A stretch of 64,000 nucleotides of DNA from Macrosoma leucophasiata. Its lineage: Eukaryota; Arthropoda; Insecta; Lepidoptera; Hedylidae. The stretch covers positions 9,211,001-9,275,000 of the forward strand of contig JAWQUS010000020.1 in assembly GCA_036365455.1 (NCBI GenBank), written 5' to 3'. Position 1 is the first letter of the stretch, and each line of letters opens with the position of its first letter. The position numbers and the translations under genes were made by a program. A model generated the notes under the pieces. That model was given only the letters and a program-made list of their open reading frames with translations. It did no database searches and was not told the origin of the DNA. Positions 45,468 to 54,829 of the stretch are shown piece by piece.

Positions 45468-45535
45468 GGCAGAGAGTGTAGAGCGCCAGATATCCCGGTC
45501 CTGACATACCTCTCGTGCCTCGTCTACCTACCTGG
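45440..45535 (-). repeat. RTE-like LINE 3' end (family E)
   Basis: The minus strand reads 'QDRDIWRSTLSAYPVR' then a short UTR, 'ccgttagggacctggcgtga'. Only about 95 bp remain. Confidence 0.6.
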
Positions 45536-45539
45536 TTAG

Positions 45540-46325
45540 ATTTGTAGTACCTAAACCGAGAAATGCATTAAAAGAGTACCTTTACCATCATCTAGTCATA
45601 AGAATTATGCTTTATAAAATCTACAATTTTTACTAAGTTATATGGTAAGGTTAGCACTGAGTTAGAGTGAAACTTATACTATTACAAACATTTATTCTAT
45701 AAATTTTGCACTCTCTGTAAGATTTTAATTCGAAATTTTGAACAAAGTCTGTGTTCTAATAAAAGTCCAAATCTGACTGGTCAAAGGCTTTGAAAACGGA
45801 CTACACGTATAACAAAATTATCGCTAACAAACTTTGCAGCTAATGGAAACTCAGCCTGTAATAAAGCTTTTAAAAAAATGAACGATAAAAGAGGTTGATA
45901 AGAATATTTTATAAGTTATCCACTTTTTTGCGCGCGATAAATTACTGGATGATAGTATAATAGCTACAAATTAACAGCTCAGCTAATAGAGACCAGAGCA
46001 AAATTAGTTTACAATTCGCAATTAATCAAATGCGACATCATGCAACAGTGCAATAGTTGCAGATTAATGGTTCCAATGCACGACAATACAAGTTGCGACG
46101 CATGTGTCGAGCTTTGTGTGTTACACTCACACCTGCGCGATGTGGGCGTCTTTCGCAGACGTATCGTAAGGAAACCATATTTTACATTTTCCACCACAGT
46201 ATATTGAACCTTTCCAGCATTCGAAATGTCAGGAAAATAACTTGGTGGTTTTTTTTCATAAAAACATTGTTTGTAATAAATAAAGGGATGTGTGTGAATG
46301 TGAGGGATTTGTATACTTTGGTCGA
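45540..46325. other. Unassigned AT-rich DNA
   Basis: Only chance frames seen. Confidence 0.4.
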
Positions 46326-46327
46326 AA

Positions 46328-46742
46328 TAGGCGATTTACTCACGGGACCGCTCGCCGCCGCGGATTGCAGTGGAGGTGAGTAAACTAGTCCGCGCGGTCG
46401 GGCGGTGTAGTGTGAATGGTATCAACGTATTTAATAGAGAGGCCAAGCGACATGAGAAGCTCAAGACCGACAGGGATGGCGACGCACTGTGGACGCCCTC
46501 TGCCCCAGCTAGGGGACATAGGATCTTAAGTCAAGTAAGTCAAGTCCAAGCGACATGAAATCCGCTTCACCGCGTGCCGCTGCGGATTGCGGTGGAGCTG
46601 AGAAAACTAGTCCGCGCGGTCGGGCGGTGTAGTGAGAACGGTGTCAACGTACGAGTATATACCTAATAGAGAGGCCAAGCGACATGAAATCCACTTCACC
46701 GCCTACCGCGGCGGCGCGCGGTCCCGTGTGTGAAACGCCTTA
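46328..46742. mobile_element. hAT-like TIR element with internal tandem duplication
   Basis: The left end 'ttactcacgggaccgctcgc' and the reversed right end 'ttcacacacgggaccgcgcg' form GC-rich terminal repeats of about 35 bp. Inside, 'aaactagtccgcgcggtcgg' and 'gagaggccaagcgacatga' each occur twice, marking a tandem duplication of roughly 110 bp. No clear 8-bp target duplication, so the superfamily is tentative. An RTE tail is nested at 46456-46545. Confidence 0.65.
46456..46545 (+). mobile_element. RTE LINE 3' end with 13-bp target duplication
   Basis: This 90-bp piece has a frame reading 'WRRTVDALCPS' then a stop, and ends in 'taagtcaagtaagtcaagt', a short repeated tail typical of RTE elements. 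'ccaagcgacatga' flanks both sides (46443-46455, 46546-46558). The strong 5' truncation is normal for LINE insertion. Confidence 0.85.
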
Positions 46743-46744
46743 GT

Positions 46745-47490
46745 GTAGCAGTTTCCTTAAATATTATTGGTACATGGTTATTCAAGTTTGGTTATCGAGG
46801 AAGTTAGTTGCTATAAACGCTCATACAGTGATTCAGAGCGTTCAAACAACCTATTTATCCATAATCGATCGAAACTCAAGCGTTTAAGTTTGGTCTAGAT
46901 TCGGTTTGTTTGTGTACTGAACTTTCTATTCTACCCACATAGGAAGACAAATATCTTTTGTTATCGAAATAGTTGGATATGCCAAGTATTTACAAATGTT
47001 ACTTAATAACTGGAATCCATAGAACAAAAAACATAGTAATTTATATTTTTTATTCCAGATTTAGTTGTTTTCAATAGTTAATTAACTCACTGATGACAAA
47101 AATTAACATTTATCTGAATCATAGTGACATCTAATGTGTAACAAAATATGATAAAGTAGGTACATATTAGGTAGGATTTTAAAGTTCGATAGAATGCTAT
47201 AGGTTTTTTTAAACAAAAGTACAATGATTTTACCATTTATTGAGCAAAGCATGTAGGTATGACACCTTAATCAAAAAGTTCAATTTTTTATTTTTTTTTT
47301 ATATTTATTTATTTTTGGAACAATACAATTGGGTATTAACATAACAAGTGTAAACGTTGACACTCGCAAAAGTATTAAAATACTGTGTCGCGAGAATCAG
47401 CACCCTCCTCCGCGCATATACAGACAGGTTCCAATATAATACACAAGAACAACATGAAAAATGAAAAACAAAAAGAAACAATAATAATAT
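46745..47490. other. Unassigned AT-rich DNA
   Basis: Nothing recognised. Confidence 0.45.
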
Positions 47491-47524
47491 TATTTTGTTT
47501 AAAGAAAAATGGAAAGAAAAATTT

Positions 47525-47600
47525 GACTTCAGGCGAGACTCGAACTCGCGGCCTACTGGGAATCTAGTCCAGCCGCTGTTCCAATTGAGCTACTGAAGTC
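47525..47600 (-). tRNA. tRNA-like cloverleaf, 9-nt anticodon loop, copy 3
   Basis: Same fold as copy 1. The first acceptor pair is A-T instead of G-T, which improves pairing. One D-stem pair is lost (C-C). The anticodon loop is again ACTAGATTC. Confidence 0.45.
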
Positions 47601-47668
47601 CTGCCCGATTTGTCAAATCTTTCCTTCACATTTATTGCATTTTAAAGAAAACATGGAAAGAAAAATTT

Positions 47669-47744
47669 GACTTCAGGCGAGACTCGAACTCGTGGCCTAC
47701 TGGGAATCTAGTCCAGCCGCTCTTCCAGTTGAGCTACTGAAGTC
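47669..47744 (-). tRNA. tRNA-like cloverleaf, 9-nt anticodon loop, copy 4
   Basis: Same fold with an intact D stem and A-T first acceptor pair. The T stem has one G-T or mismatch change (gcgtg-type). The 9-nt loop is unchanged. Confidence 0.45.
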
Positions 47745-47775
47745 CTGCCCGATTTCTTTCCATTTTTCTTTAAAT

Positions 47776-48329
47776 AAATAACGAATATTTCGATTAAATA
47801 TATAACGAATATTTCGATCGAAGACAATTTCTTTATGCTTTTTCAAAATTGTTTGCAGAATAAATAGTTTTCTGACAGAAACTACTTGACAGAGAGAGTA
47901 GAGTTCGACTGTGGGAAAACGACGGGGTTTCCCGGTCATTACTTTCAAAACTGACCTCTGGGCTCCCCAAGAGGTAATGCAATATGATATTACTGATTGG
48001 ACTAGGGTAAAATAGACATTTTTTAAATATTTAAAGTTAACAACAGTTCGAAGGGATCTAAAAGCAAAAATTAATTTACGTACTCTAGAGACTGTGAAGT
48101 TAATATGCTGCGTCCATTTCATGGTATTTTCAATCCACATACCCAAATATTTGGTCGAAGAAGCACGCGTAAGTGATACACAGTCACAGGAAACGAGAGA
48201 ACCGGGTGTGGAGCAAAGATGTGCACGAATGTTGAACAATGTAGGTTGTGAGGCGATAGTTGGAGCAAATGTTATCACTATTGTCTTAGAAAGATTTATG
48301 GTAAGGAGATTGGTTCTTAGCCAAGTCAT
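47776..48329 (-). pseudogene. LINE C-terminal region, cut by tRNA-like repeats
   Basis: 'TWLRTNLLTINLSKTIVI' follows the YADD motif in frame, then 'KYLGMWIENTMKWTQHI' and 'FTLVQSVISYCITSWG' and 'VSVRKLFILQTILKKHKE'. The original end is lost where the tRNA-like unit begins; the last codons of the frame are repeat sequence. Confidence 0.75.
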
Positions 48330-48980
48330 AACAGAAGATATAGCGTTTTCGGTTAACCGTTGAGTCTCCTCCCAATCTTGTCCATGAACAAGGAGTACCG
48401 TATCGTCAGCGTACGTGATTATTTTGCAGTTAGGGAGTGTAAGTTTACAGAATTCATGAATATATAATAAGAATAAAGTTGGACCAAGTACACTGCCTTG
48501 AGGGACACCGAAAGTGAGACATTCTTCACGACTCTTGATACTTTCTTAACGACTATTTGTGTACGGTTGCTAAGATAACTTTTAAAAAGTTCAAGAGCGG
48601 TTCCCCTTACACCCACAGATTGAAGCTTAGACAAGAGAATAGGTACAGACACAGTGTCAAATGCTTTTGATAGATCAATAAACACTCCAGCGGTCTTTAG
48701 ACGTGAATCAAAGTTTTTAACAATATGGTCTGTGAGATCTGAAACGGCATGTTCAGTGGATTTTTGTCTCCTGAATCCGTATTGGTTATCTGCCAAAACG
48801 TTATGTTTATTTAAAAAAATTAGTAGTTTCAAATTAAGGATCTTTTCGAAAATTTTGGAGAGGACTGGTAGTACAGAGATAGGTCTGTAGTTTGTGACAC
48901 TGTGTCTATCACCATTCTTGTAAATAGGATGAACAATGGCTTTTTTAAAAGCACGAGGAACACACCTGAAGTTAAAGAAA
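48330..48980 (-). pseudogene. LINE reverse transcriptase domain (broken)
   Basis: 'DNQYGFRRQKSTEHAV', 'AGVFIDLSKAFDTVSVPI' with the first catalytic Asp, a frameshift near 48515, 'GVPQGSVLGPTLFLLYIHEF' and 'TYADDTVLLVHGQDW' with YADD at 48402-48413. The stretch from 48980 toward 49300 is degenerate. All catalytic aspartates remain. Confidence 0.8.
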
Positions 48981-49299
48981 GATTGATGATATGTTTTAAA
49001 AAAAGGATTAGAATATATCTAGCTGCTTTAATAACTTCAGTTGAAATGCTAACCTACTGCACATTTATTTTTTAATTTTAAAATAATTTGTTCAATTTCT
49101 GAATCGTCAACATTAAGAAGAACCATGGAACTCAGGTTAACATTCGTGTTAGAGAGATTATAAGACCAGGAGTTGTCCACGGCTTTATGATACGTCTCCT
49201 ACTAGGGATATTAAGCGTTTGAGTATGGCTAATTTCTTTACAGTTGTATTTACAACAGACGTCATAAGGTGAATAAATTTATCTGTAGCTATATCAGGA

Positions 49300-50120
49300 T
49301 TATCACTAATAAGAACTGTAGAGAAATCTACTTTAGATAAGCTACTAACAATCTTGGGAATATCACAACGTTGGTACGTATGATGAGAATTATCACTCGT
49401 AATATGTGAAGAATAGCTGAATAGTACTGGGCGTGATCAGTAAAAGGACTGTCTAAAATAATCGTTTTAGTATAGAAACGAGATCGAGCGATGACGTAGT
49501 CAAGACAGTTGTTACCTCTAGTCGAGTGAAGATGTGCCGGGAGTAAACGATGTAACGCAAGTAAATTTAGATAATCATCAGAAGTGCGATCGTTAGCAGT
49601 TATATTTATATTTATATCACCCATTATAGTCAGATTTTCAAAGGATTTCAGTGAATTAATTGTTTGATCTAAACTATCCAAAAAGGGGATTAAATTAGAG
49701 TAAGAGGGAGATCGCTATATAGCAATTAAGGCTATTTTGTCTCGAAATTTAAGAACTAGACAAGTTTCTGTATTGAGCAGTCTATACCAGTCTTAATATA
49801 TGCTACAATCCCATCATTCTGGTTTTTATGATCAGACATATGACAATCAAAGCCAGGAATTGAAGGCAAAATAAGACATTTGCTCAACCAGCATTCAGTT
49901 AGGATGAATACATGAAATTGGCAATTTAATCTGTAAATTAAAGTCTAAAAATTATTAAAATTCTGATTAATGCTTCTGATATTGACATGAAGTATATTAA
50001 AGGTCGCATTATTGATGTGTGTAAGGACGTCTTCTGGAGAACATACTATAGACTCCGAGACAGAAATTTGGTCTATGTCATAATTTACTTGATTTTCTTT
50101 CCAACTTTGCGCGATTAACT
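49300..50120 (-). pseudogene. LINE endonuclease domain (broken)
   Basis: Reading the minus strand: 'NILHVNIRSINQNF' (start of the domain), a stop, 'FHVFILTECWLSKC' (catalytic Glu motif), 'NDGIVAYIKTG', 'DKIALIAI', a stop at the usual Tyr position, 'RSPSYSNLIPFLDSL', 'LTIMGDININI' (GDxN) and 'DHAQYYSAILHI' (C-terminal Asp-His). Catalytic residues are recognisable, but the frame is interrupted repeatedly. Confidence 0.75.
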
Positions 50121-50285
50121 CAGTTTTGTAAGTAAAACATTGGAAAAATGTTTTTATTTCGAATTTGAATAGAATTGCTGATTGAGTAGACTAGCAATAA
50201 TCAAAAATTGCTCCGCGGGCCTCTGGGGCTCCGTAAAACATTTGTCAGGGGTCCACAACAGTATCGGTTATCTATACTTATAATA

Positions 50286-50347
50286 AAACTGTAGAAGTGA
50301 AAATTCTGTACATTATTTAATGTACAGAATTTTCACTTCTACAGTTT
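50286..50347. repeat. Perfect fold-back, 30-bp arms, 2-nt loop
   Basis: Arms 50286-50315 and 50318-50347 pair exactly ('aaactgtagaagtgaaaatt' and onward) around 'tt'. The downstream 'taccaggggatgttactaga' belongs to a moth repeat in which the left-arm orientation is expected, so the right arm looks like the added copy. Confidence 0.95.
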
Positions 50348-50620
50348 GAAAAAATAAATACCAGGGGATGTTACTAGATCGATACCGAACCCAAATATGT
50401 GATTAGAAAATTTTTTGTCTGTCTGTCTGTCTGTCTGTTTGTTCAAGCATCACAGAAAAACTACCGGTCCGACAACAATGAAACTTGATATTATATATAT
50501 GTTGTGGTAAGTTTCACTGAATATTTAGTGTTTGTTTCATGTGAATCGGTTCAGAAATAAAAAAGTTATAACAATTTAAAAAATCGTTTCAAATATTTGT
50601 AAGCTATTCTGTATCTTAGT
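50348..50620. repeat. Interspersed repeat with (TGTC)n
   Basis: 'taccaggggatgttactaga', a run of TCTG units at about 50415-50440, and 'caacaatgaaacttgatatt' are in an order common in insect repeats. Family name not recalled. Confidence 0.45.
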
Positions 50621-50635
50621 TCTATCTTTTAGGGG

Positions 50636-50691
50636 GCTTCGTACCTAAAAGGTAAAAACGGACCCTACGGATTACTAATCCTCCGCTGTCT

Positions 50692-50722
<31 letters not shown>

Positions 50723-51080
50723 ACCTGCCTGTATCTCATAAAAAGTGATAGCTAGAAAGCTAACATTTTCACAAATTATGTATTTCTGAGACAAAATTAA
50801 TTACTAAAAATAAAAAAAATAAAATTTTAAGGAAAGGAGTTCAAGTGGCATACAATAAACGTGTTTTTTTTTCGTATATATTTTGTTCGATAATAATAAC
50901 GGTAGCAAGTAGACGCTTAAAATTTTCACAGAATTTTAGGTCTTATGTTGTATATTACCTTCCATAATAAATAAGTAAACAAAAATGAAGTAAATATTAA
51001 ACCCATACAACATACATAATTTTTATGCAATTTTTTGTACGGAACCCTTCGTGCACGAGTTCAACTCGCACTTGGCCGAT
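50636..51080 (-). repeat. Interspersed repeat family N, reversed copy
   Basis: It ends with 'gtacggaacccttcgtgcac' and 'gagttcaactcgcacttggc', the reverse of a repeat whose forward start is 'ccggccaagtgcgagt'. A (TCTG/TCCG) run lies at about 50685-50720. The forward copy is 51783-52430. Confidence 0.65.
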
Positions 51081-51258
51081 TATTTCTCTGTTAGTAACAT
51101 TAAGCATACTGCATAGCAGCGTCCCGGTATTAAACAATCGCCGCTATGATCACCAATCAGCATGCCAAGGCACATTCTTTCCCTTTGACGATGAACACTG
51201 TTATGAGCATCTTCGGGAAAGGCTTTGTCCAGCGGAGACGGATGGATGTCTTTCGGAT

Positions 51259-51395
51259 GTTGGTTATGATGATGATGGTGGTGATGGTGGTTATGGTATT
51301 GGTGGCGTTAGTGGCTTTGCTGACATTGGTGTTGTTGGTAATGGTTGTGGTGATGATGGTGGTGGTGGTGGTGGTGGCGGTGGCCACCACCACCG
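51259..51395 (+). repeat. GGT/GAT-rich trinucleotide repeat
   Basis: Imperfect 'gatggtggt' units followed by a near-pure GGT run and 'ggccaccaccaccggt'. Open frames here encode poly-Gly/Asp or hydrophobic repeats by composition only. Confidence 0.85.
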
Positions 51396-51782
51396 GTTCA
51401 TATTATTCATTGAAGTTTAAAATGGCCTTTTCAAAAATAAGGCTCAGAGAAGGATGGACGTTTGTAGGCAGGAATTTACACGACTGAGCGTTTAAACACA
51501 TAATTAGCAATTTTTCGCAATCCTAGCAGCCTCTGTGCTTTTATCCCCGATGGCCATACGTCTAATATCGTGTACAGAGAAGCATTACTATAAAGTAGAT
51601 TTTTTTAGCTACCCAAATGTTTTTTTTTTGCAAAAAAAACATACAATCAATCCCCGTACGAATTATAAGGTAAAGGAACAAACAGTGGTAGGTGGGTGGG
51701 TGGTACATAAAACAAGCTTAAAGTCTACTTCTAGGTTTCGTTTTATGTTAGGGCGCCGTCATATATTTGGTCTTCCAATTAA

Positions 51783-52430
51783 AAAAAAACCGGAAAAGTG
51801 CGAGTTTGACTTGCGTGGTGAGGGTTCCGTAATTTAAAAAAATATTTTCGAAAATATTACAGATTTAAAATGCAGGGATATAGCGGTTACGGTGGTACCG
51901 GCAGGGGCGATTATATTATTAAGAATTTTCGATTTAATTTGAATACTCAAACTTTTTATAGATTTTCCAGTAATCTGTAGGCAAAAAACTATTTTCCACA
52001 TTTTTTTCAAAATTTTAAGTTCAGTAGTTTCGGAGATAGGGGGGGGAATGGTCAATTTTCGTTTTTCTTAAATAACTTCAATTTTCTTAAATAACTTCAA
52101 ATTTGTTTATGCAAAAATTATAAAAAAAATATATCTGAGATGCTGACAACAACTTCTTTCATTTGATATGTCCACTCGACACAATTTACGATTTTTTTTT
52201 TAATTTTCTCTGATTTACCCCCCTGTTTAAAATTTATTATTTTACTTGACGTGTTCATCTTTGGGTCACCAATTTACATATATTCATCAAATTTCAACTC
52301 AATCGGTCTAGAAGTTTCGGAGCAAATTGGCTGTGACAGACGGACAGACAGACAGACAGACAGACGCACGAGTGATCCTATAAGGGTTCCCTTTTTCCTT
52401 TTAAGATACGGAACCCTAAAAAATAGAATC
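51783..52430 (+). repeat. Interspersed repeat family N, forward copy
   Basis: Starts 'ccggaaaagtgcgagtttga' and 'gtgagggttccgtaattt', ends with the (GACA)n run at 52335-52365 and 'gatacggaaccctaaaaaat'. No coding. Confidence 0.65.
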
Positions 52431-52644
52431 GCTAGAGTACCTAGAGTAAAAAATATTTCGTATTTCATTAGATATGCAAATTGAAACTAAAGTAAATCTT
52501 GCGTGTTAAAGTAAATTGCGTACACGTGTGACAAGTTACAAATGGTGACTTGAAGAAATCCAGCTTATCCAAAGCGACAGGCATTAAATTAATCGTCGCC
52601 CCAACTTCGCATGGTGCAGTTATCGGTAAGCATTATCTTTGCAG

Positions 52645-52743
52645 TCAACAGTCAGAGATGACTTGTTAAACGAGCTCCACTCTAACATCTTCATACCCGA
52701 TGAAGCCCCTTGTCTGCTCAGCATGACGTATTCGCAACACATT
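52645..52743 (+). CDS. Candidate host-gene exon, phase 0-0
   Basis: A 99-bp segment, open in frame 1, is bounded by 'attatctttgcag' (acceptor) and 'gtaagt' (strong donor), so it is exactly 33 codons with symmetric phase. The translation begins 'STVRDDLLNELHSNIFIPDE' and continues 'APCLLSMTYSQHI'. Composition is protein-like and unlike the TE fragments. I do not recognise the family. No neighbouring exon was found, so the rest of the gene would lie beyond large introns or the window. A chance arrangement is quite possible. Confidence 0.35.
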
Positions 52744-52749
52744 GTAAGT

Positions 52750-54440
52750 AATTATTTTTCAACGGAGTGTCAGCGGAGGGAACTTTTGGGTGAGGCATAC
52801 AAGAACATTAATTTTATAGTGCGACTGTGTTTAATTTTAATATATTTATTTGCGCGTATTGTTTTTAACATCAATCACTTTTGAATTCAATGTATATTTT
52901 CAATGGGTTTCAAATTACATTTTTGTAGCAAAGCCTGAGGTCGATCAAATAAGCCATGGTTAAATATTTACCATTGTGTTTGAACAAAATCTATTGGAGA
53001 AGTGGTAAATTACAACTTGTTTTATTAAAACAAGTAACTTTTTACTTGCACGGTAGAAAATATTGTCCATCTATTATTGTTTACGATTTTTTTTCTTCTA
53101 TAGACGAGAAATGCTTAGTAGCAGGGTCACCATTCTATACATTACAGTCTAGAGTATTTACCGTTGTAGAGTCGATATAGATACAAAAAAGGCTTTTCGC
53201 GGGCTATGAATTTCTGTCCTATCTGTAAATTCTGAGTGGTCAATAATTTTTTCTTACTTACGTAATGCACGTCATTGTGTGAAGTCAACTACTTGACTTG
53301 ACCAGACTAATATATTGGAACTTTATCTCGTAAAGGTGATCTTTCGTCTCAACGTAACTTACAATGATATTATCAACACAGTTTCTCTGAAACATCCCAA
53401 ACTTATTGAGCACCAAGTAAACTACAAATATAGGAAAAATATATTTTCTTCCGTAAACAAGTGTATTGGTTAAGATATAATATTATACCTTCGTCGATAA
53501 ATCTAGCAACAACTTTTTTGCTGTCGAGTTCATAACAAGCCAACAGATGTGGCGATGACATTGACAGGTCGCTTAAGTTAACGTAATTCAAGCGGGCGGC
53601 GCGGCGACGTCACATCGATGCGCGTAGAAAGTCAACCTTTACGATGGTCGAGTGAACAGAACAAAACAAGTTAGACATGTCAATGCCCACGCCTTTGGTA
53701 CGGTAACCCGATACAAGCAGACGGATACATTTAACACCACAGAGAGGTTTGCAAGCGACCGTGCGTCGCGTGAGACCACGGCGTTAAGCGTAGCGATGAG
53801 CGATGCAAAAAGCGAATGCCGTGCAGATAGACGCGTAACTTATTCAGTGTAATCTCATTGGATAGTACTAGATGTCACGCACTATGTACCGTGCCTGGTG
53901 CTAGTAAAGCTAGGCAATAGAAAAGATAACACAATCATCATTGTGTACCGGGTACTGCTTATGCAGGGTTTCCCAACCTTTATTTTGCCGAGCCTCCCCA
54001 AGACATAAATAATGTTTTCATTCCCCCTTAAGTAAGTTTCAACAAATTTAGGATCACACATTTTTTCATTAATTAAATTATTTAATTTTAAGTACTTCAA
54101 ATAGGTTGAATACAGATACAATATATTAAATAAGGATAATGAACGAAAGAACACGTTTGAAAATCATTAAGTACTTTCACATTTACATTTTTATCAGTCA
54201 ATCAATCAACAAGCTATTACCGTCCACAAATGGAGGCCTCTTTCAGGTCGCGCCACAAATCTCTATCCTCCTAAATGTGTCAGTACGAAGACTCTTACAC
54301 TACGACGGACAAGACGTGGTCGCCTCTCTGGGAAACGTCCAACAATTGTCGGGCAGATATTACCGACCTACTGCCACTTCAACGTGCTGATCCTATGTCA
54401 ATAACTGACTTTGCCTTTGATTATTGCTCCGTGACATAAT
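52750..54440. other. Unassigned DNA
   Basis: No gene recognised. A GC-richer patch at about 53585-53850 is open on plus (53652-53852) but without a known domain. Confidence 0.4.
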
Positions 54441-54451
54441 TATAAATACCA

Positions 54452-54664
54452 ACCATTAGCGCGGCTCTCAAAAAGCTCAGAAACAACAGAGCGCCGGGTG
54501 ATGGCGGAATTACTACTGAACTCCTGAAAGCAGGCGGAAGGCCCGTATTAGAAGCTTTTTAAAAGTTGTTCAATTTCGTTATACTCGAGGGAAAAACGCC
54601 ACAAGTGTGGCACAGAAGTATGGTAATACCTACTGTTTTAAAATTTAAAGCGCCCAGCAAGGTA
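54452..54664 (+). pseudogene. RTE reverse transcriptase fragment
   Basis: The frame reads 'AALKKLRNNRAPGDGGITTE', 'LLKAGGRPVLEAF', a TAA, then 'KLFNFVILEGKTPQVW' and 'HRSMVIPTVLKFK'. This is the N-terminal part of an RTE-clade RT (finger region, NNKAPG motif). No catalytic YADD is present. It is cut on the right by a family A SINE. Confidence 0.8.
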
Positions 54665-54822
54665 AGGTGTTACGTCTCTGTGTAGGAAATTACACGGCTG
54701 TACATAATTACCTGGCGCGTACACGATAATGAACACTAGATACCGAGGGCAAGTAGATTAGGTAATGTGTTGATGCCTAAGCCCGCGAGCTCTGTCACTG
54801 CAGCTTTACCACCAGTAAACAT
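54665..54822 (-). repeat. SINE family A, 5' half
   Basis: Reversed 'gtgttacgtctctgtgtagg', 'gattaggtaatgtgttgatg' and the head 'cgagctctgtcactgcagct', 'taccaccagt'. It abuts the RTE fragment. Confidence 0.75.
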
Positions 54823-54829
54823 TTCAAAC

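Larger units (their letters stand above)
47495..47775 (-). repeat. Tandem pair of tRNA-like units
   Basis: Two head-to-tail copies of the unit found at 37537-38273, each with tRNA-like core, 'tttctttccatttttcttt' on its 3' side and 'cgggcaggact' on its 5' side. The longer ~190-bp body is absent or shortened. They cut the 3' end of the LINE that follows. Confidence 0.75.
47776..50175 (-). mobile_element. Jockey/CR1-group LINE, broken, both ends truncated
   Basis: Minus-strand remnant with endonuclease, reverse transcriptase and C-terminal region in order. The 3' end is replaced by the tRNA-like tandem pair. Stops and frameshifts occur near 49950, 49717, 49380 and 48515. It is related to the plus-strand fragment at 9930-10225 and different from the CR1-type LINE at 11060. 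Confidence 0.8.

Noticed and set aside
51025..51487. Gly/Asp-rich and hydrophobic frames
   Set aside because: The composition is that of the GGT/GAT trinucleotide repeat, and a third of the frame lies in the family N repeat.
51834..52468. Frames in the 52 kb region
   Set aside because: They lie inside the interspersed family N copy with the (GACA)n run.
53585..53852. CpG-rich promoter or first exon
   Set aside because: GC content is raised, but there is no recognisable core promoter, splice donor or protein domain.
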